A stretch of DNA of 64,000 bases from an uncultured Sutterella sp. (GTDB lineage: Bacteria; Pseudomonadota; Gammaproteobacteria; Burkholderiales; Burkholderiaceae_F): the NCBI GenBank assembly GCA_937906995.1, contig CALESB010000058.1, positions 1-64,000 on the forward strand, written 5' to 3'. Below the pieces are notes generated by a model. It saw only the letters and a program-made list of their open reading frames with translations, was not told the DNA's origin and ran no database searches. The translations under genes and the position numbers were made by a program. Positions 32,616-41,579 of the stretch are shown piece by piece (the first letter of the stretch is position 1; every line of letters begins with the position of its first letter).

Positions 32616-34409
32616 TTACTTATCTTGTACTTGCAAAATAGCCAAGAAGGCCTCTTGAGGAATTTCCACCGAGCCAACTTGTTTCATACGTTTCTTACCT
32701 GCCTTTTGCTTTTCAAGTAACTTGCGTTTACGCGTGATGTCACCACCGTAGCACTTTGCCAAAACGTTTTTACGCAGGGCTTTAACGTTTTCACGAGCAA
32801 TAATATTGGCCCCAATAGCGGCTTGAATAGCAACGTCATACATCTGACGAGGAATTAAGCTACGCAAACGCGTCACGATTTCTCGACCACGTGAGACTGA
32901 ATTTGAACGGTGAATAATAGAAGATAACGCATCAACTCGATCACCGTTGATTAACATATCTACTTTCACCACATCTGCTGCACGGTATTCCATGAACTCG
33001 TAGTCCATGGAAGCATAGCCACGCGTTAAAGACTTTAAGCGATCAAAGAAGTCCAACACGATTTCAGCCAATGGCAACTCGTATGTTAAGTGCACTTGTC
33101 GACCATGGTATGCCAGGTTTGTCTGAATACCGCGTTTTTCATTACACAGTTTCATGACCGTACCAACATATTCGTCAGGCACAAAAATGGTTACCTTATC
33201 AATGGGCTCTCTAATTTCTGCAATTTTGTCAGGAGAAGGCAACTTGGATGGATTTTCAACTTGTAGTAACTCTCCATCTGTTTTAAGAACCTCATAGACC
33301 ACAGACGGAGCTGTTGTAATCAAGTCCATGTCGTATTCTCGCTCAAGACGCTCTTGAACAATATCCATGTGCAGCAAGCCTAAAAAGCCGGCGCGGAAAC
33401 CAAAACCTAATGCCTGAGAAACTTCTGGTTCAAATTGCAACGCAGCATCATTGAGTTGCAATTTCGTCAATGCATCACGCAAAGCTTCATATTGGTTAGA
33501 CTCAACTGGATAAAGCCCGGCAAATACTTGAGGTTTAACTTCCTTAAAACCTGGCAATGGTTTATCGGCCATCCTATTGCTTAAAGTAATGGTGTCGCCA
33601 ACTCGAGCATCTTTCAACTCTTTAATACCCGCAATGACAAAGCCTACTTCACCGGCTGTAAGCTCTGGGAACGTTGTTGACTTCGGCGTAAACTTACCGA
33701 CTTGCTCAACCAGATGATTAGCACCAGTGCTCATCAAGTAAATCTTATCTTTGGGTTTGATTCGACCATTTACAACGCGAACAAGCATAACTACACCGAC
33801 GTAGTTATCAAACCAACTATCAATCACAAGTGCTTGAAGTGGAGCTTCATCGTCACCTTCAGGAGGAGGTACATTCTTAACAATGCTCTCAAGAATGTCA
33901 TCAACGCCCATACCAGTCTTAGCAGAACAAGCAATAGCGTCAGTCGCATCAATACCGATAACATCTTCAATCTCTTCTTTAGCCGCATCGGGATTGGCAC
34001 TATTGAGGTCCATCTTATTAAGGACTGGCAACACCTCAACACCCAAATCAATGGCTGTGTAGCAATTTGCAACCGTTTGAGCTTCAACACCTTGCGTTGC
34101 ATCTACCACTAAAAGAGCCCCTTCACAGGCACTCAATGAGCGAGAGACTTCATAAGAAAAGTCAACGTGCCCCGGAGTATCAATCAAATTTAACTCATAA
34201 ACTTGACCGTCCTGGGCCTTATATTTCAATGCGGCCGTTTGAGCCTTAATCGTAATACCACGTTCTTTTTCAAGGTCCATAGAGTCTAATACTTGAGACT
34301 CCATTTCTCGATCACTTAAGCCCCCGCATCGATGAATAATGCGGTCCGCCAAAGTAGATTTACCATGGTCAATGTGGGCAATAATGGAAAAATTGCGAAT
34401 ATTTTGCAT
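32616..34409 (-). CDS. lepA: elongation factor 4 (LepA)
   Basis: 597 residues from the ATG at 34409 (MQNIRNFSIIAHIDHGKST); a TTG 24 bases upstream is disfavoured by family length. GTPase motifs: AHIDHGKST, DTPGHVDF, NKMD. The LepA-specific C-terminus is present, including YRAADVVKVDMLINGDRVDA and the Lys-rich tail KRKLLEKQKAGKKRMK. This ribosomal GTPase back-translocates or remodels stalled ribosomes and affects initiation. First gene of the lepA-lepB-rnc-era-recO-pdxJ-acpS-nagZ run. Confidence 0.96.
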   Translation of the reverse strand: MQNIRNFSIIAHIDHGKSTLADRIIHRCGGLSDREMESQVLDSMDLEKERGITIKAQTAALKYKAQDGQVYELNLIDTPGHVDFSYEVSRSLSACEGALLVVDATQGVEAQTVANCYTAIDLGVEVLPVLNKMDLNSANPDAAKEEIEDVIGIDATDAIACSAKTGMGVDDILESIVKNVPPPEGDDEAPLQALVIDSWFDNYVGVVMLVRVVNGRIKPKDKIYLMSTGANHLVEQVGKFTPKSTTFPELTAGEVGFVIAGIKELKDARVGDTITLSNRMADKPLPGFKEVKPQVFAGLYPVESNQYEALRDALTKLQLNDAALQFEPEVSQALGFGFRAGFLGLLHMDIVQERLEREYDMDLITTAPSVVYEVLKTDGELLQVENPSKLPSPDKIAEIREPIDKVTIFVPDEYVGTVMKLCNEKRGIQTNLAYHGRQVHLTYELPLAEIVLDFFDRLKSLTRGYASMDYEFMEYRAADVVKVDMLINGDRVDALSSIIHRSNSVSRGREIVTRLRSLIPRQMYDVAIQAAIGANIIARENVKALRKNVLAKCYGGDITRKRKLLEKQKAGKKRMKQVGSVEIPQEAFLAILQVQDK

Positions 34410-34620
34410 AAAAATGTCGTCAGTTCCGATCAAAAACCAAAAAGTCGGACCAATGGGAAAACCGGCTGCAGATAACTGCCTTTCCCTTTATTCCGAAACA
34501 ACTTATTTTAACATCAAACATCAAAGTATTCGGGACTTCAAATGCTTAATAAATAAAAATTTACATGAAAAAGCAAAGATTTATGTTATTGTTGGACAGA
34601 ACTAATCTCTTTGTATTTTT

Positions 34621-34803
34621 ATGCGTTACGTCATCACTATTTTTGCCGTTACCGCGCTTTTTGTTTATTTGTATAAACGCACATTTCAAGACTTCCGTTC
34701 TGGTTATGAAGAGGGCTTAAAAATCGGCAATGCTTTATCGCAAAAGCAAAAGCGCTCCCAAAAGGAGCGCCAAAAGAATAATCCTCGAAAGTCAAGCGAC
34801 TAG
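34621..34803 (+). CDS. small single-pass membrane protein, hypothetical
   Basis: 60 residues. One hydrophobic N-terminal helix (VITIFAVTALFVYLYK) is followed by a strongly basic, polar tail (SQKQKRSQKERQKNNPRKSS). No Shine-Dalgarno sequence precedes the ATG. Its stop codon shares the palindrome CTAG with the stop of the convergent deaminase gene, and its last third contains the terminator hairpin of that gene. The family is unknown. It occupies the place where rpoE and its regulators lie in many Burkholderiales. Confidence 0.5.
   Translation: MRYVITIFAVTALFVYLYKRTFQDFRSGYEEGLKIGNALSQKQKRSQKERQKNNPRKSSD
34752..34770 (-). terminator. terminator inside convergent coding region
   Basis: GCGCTCC/GGAGCGC stem (34752-34758 with 34764-34770, five-base loop) followed on the minus strand by TTTTGCTTTTGC. 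It is placed correctly to end the deaminase transcript, although it lies within the small plus-strand gene. Confidence 0.65.
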
Positions 34804-35216
34804 AGCTGCTCAACATGAATACCAGCCCTCTTTAGAAATTGAATGCCAGCATCATCACGGTAAGCCTCATGATAGTACACGTGAGTAATACCGCATTTTT
34901 GAATCAAAAGAGAGCAATGAATACAAGGACTATGTGAAATGAAAATAGAAGCCCCCTTAGAGGAGTAGCCATTTTCACAGAGCTTTGCAATCGCGTTAAG
35001 CTCTGCGTGCTGCACTTCTGGACGAGTCACAAGTTTCCCATCAACTTCCATTTCACAACAGTTGTCATAACCCGTTGGCATGCCATTCCAACCAAATGAA
35101 ATAATCGAGTGATTCTTTACGATTACGCAACCCACTTTTAAGCGCTGAGCGTAGCTACGTTGCGCTGTTAAAAGTGCGATTTGCATATACATTTCATTGT
35201 CTTTACGGATATCCAT
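34800..35216 (-). CDS. deoxycytidylate deaminase family protein
   Basis: 138 residues of the cytidine/deoxycytidylate deaminase superfamily. The zinc site consists of VQHAELNAIA (His plus catalytic Glu) and SPCIHCSLLI (two Cys). RLKVGCVIVKNHSIISFGWNG is typical of dCMP deaminases, and the insert PTGYDNCCEMEVDGK between the motifs is the usual second metal or structural loop of this group. It should convert dCMP to dUMP for thymidylate synthesis. It is monocistronic, between the fab cluster and lepA. Confidence 0.88.
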   Translation of the reverse strand: MDIRKDNEMYMQIALLTAQRSYAQRLKVGCVIVKNHSIISFGWNGMPTGYDNCCEMEVDGKLVTRPEVQHAELNAIAKLCENGYSSKGASIFISHSPCIHCSLLIQKCGITHVYYHEAYRDDAGIQFLKRAGIHVEQL

Positions 35217-35241
35217 TTCAACTCTCTTTTAATCACAACAA

Positions 35242-35268
35242 AAGGCCAAGAGATATCCCCTTAGCCTT
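35242..35268 (-). terminator. terminator of the fab operon
   Basis: 12-bp stem with wobbles (35242-35253 with 35257-35268, three-base loop) and TTTTGTTGTG tail on the minus strand, 20 bases after fabF. Confidence 0.8.
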
Positions 35269-35288
35269 TTAGAATCCGACGAGATTAA

Positions 35289-36521
35289 TTACTCTTCAAA
35301 ACGCTTAAAGATCAATGTGCCATTCGTACCACCGAAGCCAAAAGAGTTTTTCATGGCGTAACGAATTTGCATTGGACGAGCCTCATTTGCACAATAGTCT
35401 AAGTCGCATTCAGGATCTTGCTCAACAATATTGATTGTCGGAGGTGAAACTTGGTTTTTAACAGCCAAAATCGTAAAGATGGATTCGATACCACCCGCAC
35501 CTCCCAACAAGTGACCGGTCATGGATTTCGTAGAATTCACAACAACATTAGAGGCGGCTTCACCAAATGCAGCTTTAATAGCCTTTGTTTCGTTGACGTC
35601 ACCCACGCTCGTGGAAGTACCGTGAGCATTCAGGTAGTCAATTTGATCCGGGGTCACACCAGCTTGCTTCATAGCCATTTGCATACAACGCATCGGACCA
35701 TCTGTATTCGGGGATGTAATGTGATAAGCGTCGCTCGTTAAACCATAACCAACTAATTCAGCATAAATCTTGGCGCCACGAGCCTTGGCATGTTCATACT
35801 CTTCCAACACAACGCAGCCCGCACCTTCACCCATAACAAAACCATCACGATCCTTATCAAAAGGACGAGAGGCATGTTCTGGATCATCATTGCGACGACT
35901 CAAGGCATGCATATTATCGAAAGCGGCAACACCCACCGGGTTAAGGTCACTGTCTGTACCACCAGCCACCATCATATCGGCATCACCTCGACGGATAATC
36001 CAACTGGCTTCACCAATCGAATGTAAACCAGTCGTGCAGGCCGTAACATGAGCTAAATTTGGTCCCTTCAAGCCAAACATGATCGAAAGTTGACCAGAAG
36101 TCATGTTGATAATAGAGCCCGGAATCATGAAGGGGGAAACACGACGAGGACCACGTTCATCACAAGCATGCTGATTTTCACAAATCATTGGCAAACCACC
36201 AATGCCAGAACCAACACAACAACCAAAGCGGGTCAAGTCTTCATTTTCTAAATCTAAACCACTGTCTCGAATAGCCTGCACGCCAGCCGCGACACCGAAG
36301 TGAAGAAAACGGTCATAGCGACGAGCTTCTTTCGGGTTCAAGTATTCACCAATATCAAAATCTTTCACTTCACCTGCAATTTGGCAATTCAAATTACTGG
36401 CATCAAAGCGCGTGATATTGGTAATACCTGACTTACCAGCTAAGGCATTTTCCCAACTTGTTTTAACATCATTACCAATCGGGCATACCATCCCAATCCC
36501 CGTCACGACAACACGACGCAT
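35289..36521 (-). CDS. fabF: 3-oxoacyl-[ACP] synthase II
   Basis: 410 residues from the ATG at 36521, with GGAG seven bases upstream. Thiolase-fold condensing enzyme: the active-site Cys lies in HVTACTTGLHSIGEA, the first His in LNAHGTSTSVGD and the second in KSMTGHLLGGAGG; GFGGTNGTLIF closes the protein. It elongates acyl-ACP with malonyl-ACP, including the step that sets the proportion of cis-vaccenate. Many relatives have CATS-like residues around the Cys, while here it is CTTG. It is the last gene of the fab operon. Confidence 0.95.
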   Translation of the reverse strand: MRRVVVTGIGMVCPIGNDVKTSWENALAGKSGITNITRFDASNLNCQIAGEVKDFDIGEYLNPKEARRYDRFLHFGVAAGVQAIRDSGLDLENEDLTRFGCCVGSGIGGLPMICENQHACDERGPRRVSPFMIPGSIINMTSGQLSIMFGLKGPNLAHVTACTTGLHSIGEASWIIRRGDADMMVAGGTDSDLNPVGVAAFDNMHALSRRNDDPEHASRPFDKDRDGFVMGEGAGCVVLEEYEHAKARGAKIYAELVGYGLTSDAYHITSPNTDGPMRCMQMAMKQAGVTPDQIDYLNAHGTSTSVGDVNETKAIKAAFGEAASNVVVNSTKSMTGHLLGGAGGIESIFTILAVKNQVSPPTINIVEQDPECDLDYCANEARPMQIRYAMKNSFGFGGTNGTLIFKRFEE

Positions 36522-36627
36522 GAATATTCTCCAAAAGTTCGAATTAGACTCAAAAAAGAATCCCCGCCTAAACAACCTGAATGGATTAGGTGTTTACAGC
36601 GGGGAGCCATCTTAACGATGGTAACGA

Positions 36628-36864
36628 TTACTTAGCGTTGGCTTGGATGAAGTCAATGGCTTGTTGAACCGTGCGCAACTTTTCTTGTTGATCATCGGGG
36701 ATTTCAACCTTGAAGGCATCTTCCAAAGCCATAACCAACTCAACCGTATCCAAAGAGTCAGCACCGAGGTCTTCAATGAAAGCAGATTCGTTCTTGATAT
36801 CGGCTTCATTGATACTCAATTGTTCGGCGATAACCTTCTTGACACGTTGTTCGATGTCGTTCAT
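36628..36864 (-). CDS. acpP: acyl carrier protein
   Basis: 78 residues, acidic, with the phosphopantetheine attachment Ser in GADSLDTVELVM. It carries the growing acyl chain for the Fab enzymes encoded around it and is activated by AcpS, also in this window. AAGGAG precedes the start. Gap to fabG about 130 bases, to fabF about 105 bases. Confidence 0.97.
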   Translation of the reverse strand: MNDIEQRVKKVIAEQLSINEADIKNESAFIEDLGADSLDTVELVMALEDAFKVEIPDDQQEKLRTVQQAIDFIQANAK

Positions 36865-36997
36865 TTGTTAAGTCTCCTTGATAAATAACTTAGCGATGCA
36901 GTATAAAAAGTGAAGCACTGCATCTCAATAATAGAATTTCCCTTATTCTATCAGAGCATTGCTCATTTGCGCAGTACCAAAATTACGCAATATAGCG

Positions 36998-37762
36998 TTA
37001 TACCATGTACATACCACCATTGACATGCAGCGTAATGCCTGTGATATAGGCCGCGGCAGGCGATGCAAGGTATAAAACCGCCCGGGCGATATCATCCGTT
37101 TGACCGAGTCTAGCAAGAGGAATTTGAGCCATTAATGCTTGTCTATGATCTTCTGGCAATGCTGCTGTCATGTCCGTTTCAATGAAACCTGGAGCAACAC
37201 AATTAACCGTAATATTACGGCTAGCTAGTTCTCTTGCTAACGCACGGGTCATACCTGCAACACCAGCTTTGGCTGCTGCATAATTGGCTTGGCCAGCATT
37301 ACCCATACTACCAACAACGCTAACAATATTAATAATGCGACCATGACGAGCCTTCATCATACCTCGCATTACAATGCGACTTAAGCGAAATGCCGGGGTT
37401 AAATTTGTATCAATAACTTCTTGCCACTGCTCATCTTTCATACGCATGGCCAAACCATCACGAGTAATACCTGCGTTATTGACTAAAACAGTGATAGCTC
37501 CAAACTCTTTAGCAACCGTAGCCAATTGTTCTTCAGATTGAGTGGCATCTGTGACGTTTAATACAACACCACGACCTTTGCCTTGAGCTGCGACAATCTT
37601 GTCCGTAATTGCTTGTGCGCCGGATTCACTAGTCGCAGTTCCAATGACAGTTGCGCCAGCTTCCAAGCACTTATCTAAAATATCGGCCCCAATACCTCGA
37701 GAGGCCCCCGTAATAAAAACAACTTCACCAGCCAATGCATCATTGGTAAAAACGTTTGACAT
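36998..37762 (-). CDS. fabG: 3-oxoacyl-[ACP] reductase
   Basis: 254 residues, short-chain dehydrogenase. NADPH-binding GASRGIGADI, NNAGITRDGLAMRM, the catalytic Ser region VVGSMGNAGQANYAAAKAG (Ser, Tyr, Lys), and PGFIETDMT are all present. It performs the first reduction in each elongation cycle. It starts 10 bases after fabD. Confidence 0.96.
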   Translation of the reverse strand: MSNVFTNDALAGEVVFITGASRGIGADILDKCLEAGATVIGTATSESGAQAITDKIVAAQGKGRGVVLNVTDATQSEEQLATVAKEFGAITVLVNNAGITRDGLAMRMKDEQWQEVIDTNLTPAFRLSRIVMRGMMKARHGRIINIVSVVGSMGNAGQANYAAAKAGVAGMTRALARELASRNITVNCVAPGFIETDMTAALPEDHRQALMAQIPLARLGQTDDIARAVLYLASPAAAYITGITLHVNGGMYMV

Positions 37763-37772
37763 TTATTTTTCC

Positions 37773-38708
37773 TTACAGAGCTTTAACTTGTTCCAAAACA
37801 GACTTGAGGGACTCTTCCGAGTTAACATTCATCACCACAATGGATGGATCAATGCGCTTAATTAAGCCAGCTAGTACTCGACCTGGGCCACATTCAACAA
37901 CATGAGTAACACCTTGGGCCTTGAAGAACTCTATAGTCTTAACCCATTGAACTGCTCCTGCGGCCTGTTGAGCCAATGCATCGACAATGGCATCCTTGTC
38001 GCCATGAACGGTCACATCAATATTGGCAACAACATCCACCGTCGGGGCGGACATCAGAGTTTCATTCAATCGTGCTCTCAAAGCATCGCTTGCAGGCTTC
38101 ATCAATGAAGAGTGAAACGGTGCAGACACAGGTAAAACCAATGCACGTTTTGCACCTTTTTCTTTAGCAATAACACAGGCATCTTCGACAGCGTCCTTGA
38201 CGCCTGCAATTACCACTTGACCCGGGGAGTTAAAATTCACTGCCTCAACAATCCCCTTTTCAGATGCTTGTGCACAGACTTCTGCAACAACGTCATCAGC
38301 TAGGCCTAAAATTGCAGCCATTCCACCGACCCCAACCGGTACAGCATCCTGCATTGCTTTAGCGCGAAAACGCACTAATTTAACAGCCTCTGGAATTGAG
38401 AAGACACCGGCAGCTGTTAGAGCCGAATATTCCCCTAAAGAGTGACCTGCCATTAAGGAGGGAAGTGGTCCTCCCAATGATTTCCAAGCCTCAAACATGG
38501 CAACAGATGCTGTCAGCAATGCTGGTTGCGTATTAACCGTTAGATTTAAGTCTTCGGCGGGGCCCTCGTGAATCATTTTGATGAGATTCTCCCCAAGTGC
38601 TTCATTGGCTTGACACAATACCTTTTGAACAGTTTCATTTTGCTCAAAGCTATCCAACATACCAACAGATTGAGAGCCTTGCCCAGGGAAAACGAAAGCT
38701 AATTTCAT
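37773..38708 (-). CDS. fabD: malonyl-CoA:ACP transacylase
   Basis: 311 residues. FVFPGQGSQSVGM at the N-terminus, the nucleophile Ser in MAGHSLGEYSAL, and the His in SAPFHSSLM define the family. It charges ACP with malonate. It lies between fabH and fabG in the operon with short gaps. Confidence 0.96.
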   Translation of the reverse strand: MKLAFVFPGQGSQSVGMLDSFEQNETVQKVLCQANEALGENLIKMIHEGPAEDLNLTVNTQPALLTASVAMFEAWKSLGGPLPSLMAGHSLGEYSALTAAGVFSIPEAVKLVRFRAKAMQDAVPVGVGGMAAILGLADDVVAEVCAQASEKGIVEAVNFNSPGQVVIAGVKDAVEDACVIAKEKGAKRALVLPVSAPFHSSLMKPASDALRARLNETLMSAPTVDVVANIDVTVHGDKDAIVDALAQQAAGAVQWVKTIEFFKAQGVTHVVECGPGRVLAGLIKRIDPSIVVMNVNSEESLKSVLEQVKAL

Positions 38709-38724
38709 AACTCTATATCCTAAA

Positions 38725-39708
38725 TTACCACTTTAAAAGAACGCTACCCCAGGCCATACCGGCACCGACGGCTTGCATTAAAACAATATCGCCTTTTTGA
38801 ATTAAATCGTGACGAACTGCATTATCCAATGCCAAGGGCACAGAGGCCGCAGAGGTATTACCGTGGCGATTAACTGTCACTACCATTTTTTCTAAATCCA
38901 CACCGATTTTTTGAGCCACTTTTTCCATAATGCGATAATTGGCTTGATGTGGAATGTAGTGGTTGACGTCAGCAGCTGTCAAATTAGCTGCATTAAGCAC
39001 ATGAGAGGCACTTTGGGACATCGCCGATACAGCCATCTTAAATACGGCCTGGCCATCCATCCGAACAAAAGCCTCACCTCTAGACTCACCACCCTCAAAG
39101 CGCGCTTCGCAGCCAAGAATTTTTTCATCTAATCGACCATCTGCAGACAAGTGAGAGGCCAAAATCCCTGGTTCTTCGCTTGCCTCTAAAATCACAGCCC
39201 CTGCTCCATCACCAAAAAGCACGCATGTAGAACGATCATCCCAATCCACGATTCTGCTCATGATATCCACACCTACTACCAAGGCCTTCTTATAAGCACC
39301 TGTTCGAATCAGCGCATCCGCATTCACCAGTGCATAGACGAAACCGGCACATACAGCCTGCAAGTCAAAAGCAGCACCTTGCTTACATCCAAGTAATTTT
39401 TGTAATTGACATGCGGTAGAGGGAAATACCATATCAGGTGTAGTCGTTGCCACAATTATGAGATCAATGTCTTCTGGAGCAACAGAACTATTCCAGAAAG
39501 CTGAACGTGCAGCTCTTTCTGCAAGTCTTGTGGTCGTTAAATCTCTTTCAGCCAAATAACGCTTTTCAATTCCTGTACGAGTGCGAATCCATTCATCATT
39601 TGTTTCAATGTTTCGCAAAGAAAGTTCTTGAGCTAATTGGGAGTTCGTTGTTGCCTTTTCTGGCAGCGCAGAACCCGTTCCTACGATACGAGAATAAATT
39701 TGTGACAT
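38725..39708 (-). CDS. fabH: 3-oxoacyl-[ACP] synthase III
   Basis: 327 residues. The catalytic Cys lies in AFDLQAVCAGFVYAL, the His in HYIPHQANYRIM, and the Asn in VNRHGNTSAASVP. The N-terminal TGSALPEKATTN is typical. It initiates fatty-acid synthesis by condensing acetyl-CoA with malonyl-ACP. It is the first gene of the operon here. The plsX gene that normally precedes it is absent. Confidence 0.96.
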   Translation of the reverse strand: MSQIYSRIVGTGSALPEKATTNSQLAQELSLRNIETNDEWIRTRTGIEKRYLAERDLTTTRLAERAARSAFWNSSVAPEDIDLIIVATTTPDMVFPSTACQLQKLLGCKQGAAFDLQAVCAGFVYALVNADALIRTGAYKKALVVGVDIMSRIVDWDDRSTCVLFGDGAGAVILEASEEPGILASHLSADGRLDEKILGCEARFEGGESRGEAFVRMDGQAVFKMAVSAMSQSASHVLNAANLTAADVNHYIPHQANYRIMEKVAQKIGVDLEKMVVTVNRHGNTSAASVPLALDNAVRHDLIQKGDIVLMQAVGAGMAWGSVLLKW

Positions 39709-40041
39709 TTCCCGACCTTTCTTCTATCAAAATATGGACCACTTAATTGTAAAAGAAAGATGAGCATTATTGCGTATGCAAAAATGGTGACTTTTAAGTC
39801 CTTGAAATCACTTTTGCAAGCAGATGTTAAGAAAAGACGTTTCATTTGAAAAGAAAAAAGGAACCCAAAATGGATTCCTTTTTCTTTTAGTCGATCAACA
39901 ACGGCGGTTAAACGAGCATCATCTATTTTGTCTCCCACCGCAACGTTTGCACATTGGCTGTGGGGTTTTGGCGTTGCCGGCGAAGGCGAAATACAACCGA
40001 TAGCCGATTCAACCCAATCCGTATTTGACAAGTGACGCTAA
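39709..40041 (-). other. rpmF-fabH gap where plsX is expected; contains a terminator
   Basis: 333 bases with no convincing gene. A minus-strand frame can be opened at a TTG just after rpmF, but it runs through a terminator and looks non-coding at its end. The terminator-like hairpin (39857-39867 with 39871-39881, one mismatch) with A- and T-rich flanks splits rpmF from the fab genes, so fabH must have its own promoter in the last 140 bases. Most Burkholderiales have plsX, about 1 kb, in this place. Confidence 0.6.
39855..39885. terminator. terminator between rpmF and fabH
   Basis: Stem of AAAGGAA-C-CC with GG-A-TTCCTTT (one mismatch) flanked by A-rich and T-rich tracts on both sides. Confidence 0.6.
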
Positions 40042-40221
40042 TTATTCGCCCTTGACGTTGATAACCTTCTTACCACGGTAGAAGCCGTTCGGGCTGATGT
40101 GGTGACGAAGGTGCACTTCACCGGTCTTCGGTTCAACAGCCGTAGCCGGGTTCGTCAAGAAGTCATGAGCACGGTGATTGCCGCGCTTGTTGGTCGATTT
40201 TTTATTTTGTTGGACTGCCAT
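40042..40221 (-). CDS. rpmF: 50S ribosomal protein L32
   Basis: 59 residues from the ATG at 40221 (MAVQQNKKSTNKRGNHRAH), preceded by GGGGT. Small, basic and with the L32 core HHISPNGFYRGKKVI. It lacks the zinc-binding cysteines of some L32 forms, as in other proteobacteria. It follows yceD by about 100 bases, the usual arrangement. Confidence 0.96.
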   Translation of the reverse strand: MAVQQNKKSTNKRGNHRAHDFLTNPATAVEPKTGEVHLRHHISPNGFYRGKKVINVKGE

Positions 40222-40319
40222 AGCAATACCCCACGATTGAAAAACATGCAATTATACCCCAGTCAACGCCATTATTCCAATGACATCAACAGGAGCTCGA
40301 AAAAAGTTCGCCTATTGTA

Positions 40320-40853
40320 TCAGTTTTTTTTCATTAAGTCTTTTAAATTTGCAAAAGGATTCGGTTTTTTCTCCTCCTTTTGCTCATTTTTTTCATTTTT
40401 AATCTCAACAGGGGGCTCACAATCCTCGTGTCTAGGGAAATTTGGCAATGATAAGATCGCCTCTTCTTGTACCCACTCTGCCACATTCATTCGCTCAGAA
40501 CCAATAACGATTTCCCACTCTTCATCTTCGTCAATTGGTAAACGATTAGCTTGTACTTCGTTCAACACAAAAAGAAATGGTACTTCACGCTCCACCACTA
40601 CCTCAATTGGTTTCATGCAACGCGTGCATGGTACAAATACATTGCCACTAAATTGCAGTATGGCGCCAGGCAATCCTTTAAACCCATCACAGCCTTCAAT
40701 AACTACATCAAATACATCTTCATCTTTTACATCACACAAAAAAGCACAAAGTTCAGGCATTGACTTAACAGGAACTTGAGTTTCAATGCGTTGATGATTG
40801 CGAGAAACAGAAAAAATATCGACTGTGGCAAAATTTTGTTTAGACTTCGTCAT
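40320..40853 (-). CDS. yceD: YceD/DUF177 family protein
   Basis: 177 residues. The metal-binding-like CTRCMKP motif, the acidic C-terminal half (DEDEEWEIVIG) and the ending KPNPFANLKDLMKK are typical of YceD/DUF177. In bacteria and plastids, members of this family are linked to 23S rRNA processing and ribosome assembly, and the gene is nearly always next to rpmF, as here. The ATG follows AAGGAA. Confidence 0.93.
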   Translation of the reverse strand: MTKSKQNFATVDIFSVSRNHQRIETQVPVKSMPELCAFLCDVKDEDVFDVVIEGCDGFKGLPGAILQFSGNVFVPCTRCMKPIEVVVEREVPFLFVLNEVQANRLPIDEDEEWEIVIGSERMNVAEWVQEEAILSLPNFPRHEDCEPPVEIKNEKNEQKEEKKPNPFANLKDLMKKN

Positions 40854-40980
40854 GAATATTTCCTTAACTCAAAAAGGTTTTAAAACCTTTGATGAACTTT
40901 AAGAACGTCGGAGAAATGCTCTGACGGCAATTGTAAGGTATGTCGACACCTCTTATACAGAGGTGCGAATAATTATTTTT

Positions 40981-41574
40981 ATGCAACAAAATTTAATTCT
41001 TGGATCTAGCTCTCCTTATCGAAAAGAGCTTCTTGAACGATTACATATTGACTTCACGTGCTGCTCTCCCGACATCGATGAGTCTGCACTTCCGAATGAA
41101 ACACCAAAAGAGCTTTGTACCCGCCTGGCCAAATCAAAAGCTTTAGCAATTCACCAACAATATCCTAACGCCATCGTTATAGGTAGCGACCAAGTCGCTG
41201 TACTCGGCGATCAAATTCTTGGCAAACCTCACACTCGAGAACGTGCTATTGAACAATTGAGTGCAATGTCGGGTAAAGAGCTCATTTTTATGACTGCCCT
41301 ATGCATTATCAATTCTGATGGTCAAACCTTTGAAACCATGGTTCCGACAACTGTCACAATGAAAGAACTGGCTCGCGAAACCATCGAAAGTTATCTCGAT
41401 ATTGAAGAGCCATACAACTGTGCCGGTTCTGCCAAGATAGAAAAACTAGGTGTAGCCTTAATGAAAAGTGTCGTCTCAGACGATCCGACCGCTTTGATTG
41501 GCTTGCCTTTAATTCAAACTGTATCACTACTAGCCAAGGCTGGATACCCTGTACTACCAGGCCTTAAGGACTAA
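40981..41574 (+). CDS. yceF: Maf-family nucleotide pyrophosphatase, YceF type
   Basis: 197 residues from the ATG at 40981; a GTG 18 bases upstream is possible, but the family begins with the LILGSSSPYRKELLERL motif a few residues after Met. DIDESALPNETP, GSDQVAVLGDQILGKP and CAGSAKIEKLG follow the YceF (7-methyl-GTP pyrophosphatase) subgroup more than the dTTP/UTP subgroup. It hydrolyses a modified NTP to NMP and pyrophosphate in the cytoplasm. It is divergent from yceD and is followed after five bases by the methyltransferase gene. Confidence 0.92.
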   Translation: MQQNLILGSSSPYRKELLERLHIDFTCCSPDIDESALPNETPKELCTRLAKSKALAIHQQYPNAIVIGSDQVAVLGDQILGKPHTRERAIEQLSAMSGKELIFMTALCIINSDGQTFETMVPTTVTMKELARETIESYLDIEEPYNCAGSAKIEKLGVALMKSVVSDDPTALIGLPLIQTVSLLAKAGYPVLPGLKD

Positions 41575-41579
41575 GAATT

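Noticed and set aside
39681..40031. Minus-strand frame of 116 codons after rpmF
   Set aside because: It begins at a TTG, runs through a terminator hairpin and into fabH; the first half looks slightly coding, but no family is recognisable.
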